Source of the DNA: Allochromatium humboldtianum | GTDB lineage: Bacteria > Pseudomonadota > Gammaproteobacteria > Chromatiales > Chromatiaceae | DNA length: 64,000 nucleotides | Direction of reading: 5' to 3' | Assembly: GCF_013385175.1 (NCBI RefSeq) | Contig: NZ_JABZEO010000005.1 | Coordinates: forward strand, 186,001-250,000 | Shown here: positions 61,010 through 64,000 of the stretch, in pieces | How positions within the stretch are numbered: the stretch's first letter is position 1 | Layout of the letters: the number at the start of each line of letters is the position of its first letter | The notes under the pieces: generated by a model | Databases searched by the model: none | The model's input: the letters and a program-made list of their open reading frames with translations, nothing else | What the model was told of the DNA's origin: nothing | Made by a program: the position numbers and the translations under genes

Positions 61010-61048
61010 GACAGGGCTCCTTTAGTCTGTGATTTCCCCATACAGCAC

Positions 61049-61071
61049 GAAGCCCGCCGGAAGCGGGCTTC
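61049..61071 (-). terminator. Terminator after rpmB-rpmG
   Basis: GAAGCCCGC and GCGGGCTTC form a 9-bp stem with a 5-base loop, 51 bp after the rpmG stop and upstream of oadG. The T-tract is short, so strength is uncertain. Confidence 0.65.
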
Positions 61072-61121
61072 ATTGCGCCACGGACAAGGAAGATCGACGA
61101 CATCGCCGATCGCGATCAGGC

Positions 61122-61289
61122 TTACTTGATCTTGCCTTCCTTGTACATGACGTGCTGGCGGACGACGGGATCGAACTTCTTGATCTCCATCTTGCCGGGC
61201 TGATTGCGCTTGTTCTTGGTCGTGGTGTAGAAGTGACCGGTTCCAGCGCTGGAGTTCAGGCGGATCTTTTCGCGTGCGGCCTTGGCCAT
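61122..61289 (-). CDS. rpmG: 50S ribosomal protein L33
   Basis: 55 residues, starting [20 protein letters not shown] and ending '[14 protein letters not shown]', the Cys-free form of L33. It follows rpmB by 15 bp, the conserved gammaproteobacterial pair. It was too short to be seen in simple long-frame scans but is unambiguous. Confidence 0.97.
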   Translation of the reverse strand: MAKAAREKIRLNSSAGTGHFYTTTKNKRNQPGKMEIKKFDPVVRQHVMYKEGKIK

Positions 61290-61304
61290 GGGGGAATCCT
61301 CCGG

Positions 61305-61541
61305 TTAGACCTTGACGCCGTCGGCGCGCAGGTCGACGAGCACCGCATCGATGCCCTTCTTGTCGATGGTGCGCATGGCCTTGGTGGTCAGGCGCAGCTT
61401 CACCCAGCGCTTCTCGGCCTCGACCCAGAACCGCTTTTCGTGCAGATTCGGCAGGAAACGACGTTTGGTTTTGTTGTTCGCGTGCGAGACGTTGTTGCCG
61501 GTGAGGGGTCGCTTACCGGTAACCTGACAGACCTTGGACAT
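61305..61541 (-). CDS. rpmB: 50S ribosomal protein L28
   Basis: 78 residues, starting [20 protein letters not shown]; '[20 protein letters not shown]' is diagnostic. I take ATG 61541 over longer in-frame starts because L28 begins at MSKVCQ. First gene of rpmB-rpmG. Confidence 0.97.
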   Translation of the reverse strand: MSKVCQVTGKRPLTGNNVSHANNKTKRRFLPNLHEKRFWVEAEKRWVKLRLTTKAMRTIDKKGIDAVLVDLRADGVKV

Positions 61542-61705
61542 GGCGGGAATCCCTACAAGTCGGCGTTGTTCAGTGCTAAAGACCGCGCACTCTAACACAG
61601 TGGTCAAAATCGACGCAACCAAAAACCCGATCCTCGTCATCGTCGGCGAGTTGTTGCAGAATGCCGCTCGAACCGCGTCTTTCGACGCTTCAGCGAGGAA
61701 AAACC

Positions 61706-62098
61706 ATGTCTCCCGCATCGCTTTGGATGACTCTGGGCGCCGTCGGCGGTCTGCTGACGGTGGCGCTCGGCGCCTTTGGCGCGCACGGACTCAAGGGTCG
61801 GGTCGATCCGGCGCTCCTGGCCAACTGGAACACGGCGGCCGATTATCTGGGACTGCACGCCCTGGCGATCCTAGCCTGCGGTCTGACCCTGCTGCATCGG
61901 CCTGAGGCCGGGCTGGTGAACTGGGCCGGCTGGGCCTTCCTCGTCGGCGTCTGCCTGTTCAGCGGCAGCCTGTTCGCCATGACTCTGACTGGGTTGCGCC
62001 AGTTGGGCATGATCACGCCCATCGGCGGTGTCCTGCTCATCCTCGCCTGGGCGCTGCTGGCCGTGGGGGCGGCCCGTCTGGGCAGCCCGGCTCCATGA
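61706..62098 (+). CDS. DUF423 membrane protein (YgdD-like)
   Basis: 130 residues with four hydrophobic helices. '[20 protein letters not shown]' and '[20 protein letters not shown]' then '[20 protein letters not shown]' are DUF423 hallmarks. Function unknown; widely conserved inner-membrane protein. A GAGG ribosome-binding site precedes ATG 61706. Confidence 0.9.
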   Translation: MSPASLWMTLGAVGGLLTVALGAFGAHGLKGRVDPALLANWNTAADYLGLHALAILACGLTLLHRPEAGLVNWAGWAFLVGVCLFSGSLFAMTLTGLRQLGMITPIGGVLLILAWALLAVGAARLGSPAP

Positions 62099-62114
62099 AT
62101 CCGGACTGAGACCC

Positions 62115-62861
62115 ATGCGCCTGACCCGTCTTCATGTCGACCTAAAGTTGACGCCCGGCGCCGAGTTCGATCTACCGAGCGCCCAGGCCCGGCACGCCGT
62201 ACAGGTGCTGCGGCTCGAACGCGACGCGCCCCTGGTGCTGTTCAATGGCGATGGACACGACTATCCGGCCCGTTTGATCGAGGTGCGGCGCGATCGGGCG
62301 CGTGTCCTGATCGAATCGCGCGGCGATCCGGAACCGGAATCCAGGCTCGACATCCATCTGGCGCTCGGCATCTCCAAGGGCGAGCGCATGGACTTCGCGA
62401 TTCAGAAAGCCGTTGAGCTGGGCGTGACCCGGATCACGCCGCTCTTCACCCGCCGCGCTCAGGTGCGGCTCGATGGGGCGCGACTCGACAAGCGGCTGGA
62501 GCACTGGCGAGGTGTGGTCATCGCAGCCTGCGAACAATCGGGGCGCAGACGCCTGCCGGTGCTGGAGACGGCAGCGGATCTGGAATCCTGGCTGGGGACG
62601 GCGCTCGGGGAGGGCCGAACGCGCGGACTGCTGCTCGACCCACTCGCCGAGCGAGCGCTGCCGGCATTGCCGACGCCCGAATCGGGTCTGACGCTGTTGA
62701 TCGGGCCTGAGGGTGGACTCGATTCGCGCGAACTCGAAGCCGCGCGGCATCAGGGCTTTCAGGGCGTGCGTCTCGGTCCGCGCATCCTGCGCACCGAGAC
62801 CGCGCCGCTGGCCGCCATCGCCGTGATCCAGGCGCTCTGGGGCGACTTCCGCGACGCTTGA
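62115..62861 (+). CDS. rsmE: 16S rRNA (uracil(1498)-N(3))-methyltransferase RsmE
   Basis: 248 residues: N-terminal PUA-like part ('ARHAVQVLRLERDAPLVLFN'), then the SPOUT knot with 'GISKGERMDFAIQKAVELGV', 'TLLIGPEGGLDSRELEAARH' and 'VRLGPRILRTETAPLAAIAV'. Methylates U1498 of 16S rRNA. ATG 62115 follows the DUF423 stop by 16 bp. Confidence 0.95.
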   Translation: MRLTRLHVDLKLTPGAEFDLPSAQARHAVQVLRLERDAPLVLFNGDGHDYPARLIEVRRDRARVLIESRGDPEPESRLDIHLALGISKGERMDFAIQKAVELGVTRITPLFTRRAQVRLDGARLDKRLEHWRGVVIAACEQSGRRRLPVLETAADLESWLGTALGEGRTRGLLLDPLAERALPALPTPESGLTLLIGPEGGLDSRELEAARHQGFQGVRLGPRILRTETAPLAAIAVIQALWGDFRDA

Positions 62862-62950
62862 ATCCGCGATCTTCGCTCAGCTGGGGAAGATTAGCATCGC
62901 TTGCGCTCTGCCCATCCTACGAGTGCGATGGGTCGATGGCGGCGTAAACA

Positions 62951-64000
62951 TCACCGCTTGCCGACCAGGGCGCCGATCTCTTCGAGCAACTGCGATTCCT
63001 GATAGGGCTTGCCCAGATAGCGGTTCACGCCGAGCTGGGTCGCATAGTCGCGATGCTTGGCCCCGGTGCGCGAGGTGATCATGATGATCGGCAGATCCTT
63101 CAACCGCTCCGAGCGCCGGATGTGGCGCGTGAGTTCATAGCCGTCCATGCGCGGCATCTCGACGTCGAGCAGCACCACGTCCGGAATCCGCTCGTCGAGC
63201 AGCGTCAGCGCCTCGACGCCATCCTTCGCGGTCAGCACCTCCATGTTCTGCCGACGCAGCAATCGGCTGGTGACACGCCGCACGGTCAGCGAGTCGTCGA
63301 CCACCATGACGCAGACCGATTCGCTCGCCGGCTCGGGTGCGATCAGCACCGGCGCCTGCTCGCGAATGGCGCCCGAACGCACCAGCGCCAGCGCATCGAG
63401 AATGAGCGCGACCCGCCCGTCCGGCAGGATGGTTCCGCCGCTCAGCCAGCGCACCCCCGCCAACTGCGGCCCCAGCGGCTTGACCAGGATGCGCTGACTC
63501 TCCAGCAGGGTATCGGCCTGCAGCGCCACGCGCTGATCGCCGATGCGCGCCAGCAATACCGGCAACCAGCGCCGCTCGCCGAGTTCCGGTTCCGGTCCGT
63601 TCGCCTCCAGCGCCTGACCCAGATAGGCCACGCGATAGCGATGACCGCGCACCGTATAGGTCTTGGTCGGATCGGCATAGATGGCCAGCAGCTCCTCGCG
63701 GTTGATGCGCGCCAGCCCCTCGACCGTGCTGTGCGGCACGGCATAGACGGTGTCGCCGACCGAGACCAGGAAGGCATCGATGATGGCCAGGGTCAGCGGC
63801 AGACGGATGGTGAAACGCGCCCCCTTGCCGGGCACCGACTCCAGACTCATGGTGCCGTTGGCCGCCTTGATCTCGGAGGCGACCACGTCCAGACCCACGC
63901 CGCGCCCCGAGATCTGCGTGACCTTGCCCGAGGTGGTGAAGCCCGGCTCCATGATGAATTGCAGCACGGCCTCGTCCGGGAGCTTGGAATCGGCCGTCAT
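62951..64000 (-). CDS. ChpA-like CheA hybrid, C-terminal part (runs off window)
   Basis: The frame is open at 64000, so only the last ~350 residues are seen. They contain the end of a histidine-kinase ATPase domain ('GRGVGLDVVASEIKAANGTM', the G2 box), a CheW-like domain (about 75-190 of this part) and a receiver with 'VMVVDDSLTVRRVTSRLLRR', phospho-acceptor Asp in 'VLLDVEMPRMDGYEL' and Lys in 'RYLGKPYQE'. This is the end of ChpA/PilL, which controls type IV pilus twitching and cAMP, or of a related CheA hybrid. The N-terminal Hpt repeats lie outside. Confidence 0.88.
   Translation of the reverse strand: MTADSKLPDEAVLQFIMEPGFTTSGKVTQISGRGVGLDVVASEIKAANGTMSLESVPGKGARFTIRLPLTLAIIDAFLVSVGDTVYAVPHSTVEGLARINREELLAIYADPTKTYTVRGHRYRVAYLGQALEANGPEPELGERRWLPVLLARIGDQRVALQADTLLESQRILVKPLGPQLAGVRWLSGGTILPDGRVALILDALALVRSGAIREQAPVLIAPEPASESVCVMVVDDSLTVRRVTSRLLRRQNMEVLTAKDGVEALTLLDERIPDVVLLDVEMPRMDGYELTRHIRRSERLKDLPIIMITSRTGAKHRDYATQLGVNRYLGKPYQESQLLEEIGALVGKR

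Overview
The window is high-GC DNA that reads as a purple sulfur gammaproteobacterium (Chromatiaceae-like). The evidence is a nitrogen-fixation block (nifB, nif ferredoxins, nifQ, draG), an Na+-pumping oxaloacetate decarboxylase, gammaproteobacterial housekeeping genes (pyrE, trmL, gpsA, secB, envC-like, rplM/rpsI, rpmB/rpmG, rsmE) and ChpA-like chemotaxis genes. The species assignment is inference from gene content; no rRNA is present.

Layout. 1-4.2 kb: a translationally coupled GldA/GldF/GldG-type ABC transporter operon on the minus strand, ending in a DUF4340 gene cut by the window edge. 4.2-6.7 kb: a WbpM/CapD-type nucleotide-sugar dehydratase preceded by decayed remnants of a LegC-like aminotransferase and another sugar gene. 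6.9-8.9 kb: a DEAD-box RNA helicase. 8.9-15.2 kb: the nitrogen-fixation region. A SIR2-like gene with a well-matched sigma54 -24/-12 promoter and an acyltransferase face the nifB-ferredoxin-ferredoxin-ferredoxin-nifQ-draG operon, which has its own sigma54 promoter and a perfect NifA-type TGT-N10-ACA site. 15.3-30.8 kb: polysaccharide co-polymerase and kinase-like genes, gmhA-like, pyrE, trmL, gpsA, secB, rhodanese/ArsR, envC-like, ctpA, DJ-1, a WecA-like transferase, gspE-like, rplM-rpsI and tRNA-Gln.

30.8-45.3 kb: a 14.4-kb integrated element bounded by 65-bp direct repeats that cover the 3' part of tRNA-Gln. It carries a tyrosine integrase next to the tRNA, a primase/helicase-like replication protein followed by 11 iterons, a Lar-like anti-restriction protein, a Nu1-like HTH protein, an HEXXH protein, a coiled-coil protein and an HK97-type major capsid protein. 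I see no large terminase, portal or tail gene, so it looks like a capsid-encoding satellite or mobile island rather than a full prophage. Its right part holds seven copies of a 13-bp palindrome around two small DNA-binding-protein genes, and a four-repeat, three-spacer orphan CRISPR array (29-bp repeats, exact 61-bp period) set between a gene and a duplicated fragment of that gene's 3' end. This element is the most unusual content of the window.

45.4-52.7 kb: a complete type I restriction-modification locus (hsdM-hsdS-DUF4160-DUF2442-hsdR), just outside the right attachment site and with lower GC in hsdS. 52.8-64 kb: a PAS-HAMP chemoreceptor, a UshA-type periplasmic nucleotidase, oadGAB, rpmB-rpmG, a DUF423 membrane protein, rsmE and the C-terminal part of a ChpA-like CheA hybrid that runs off the window.
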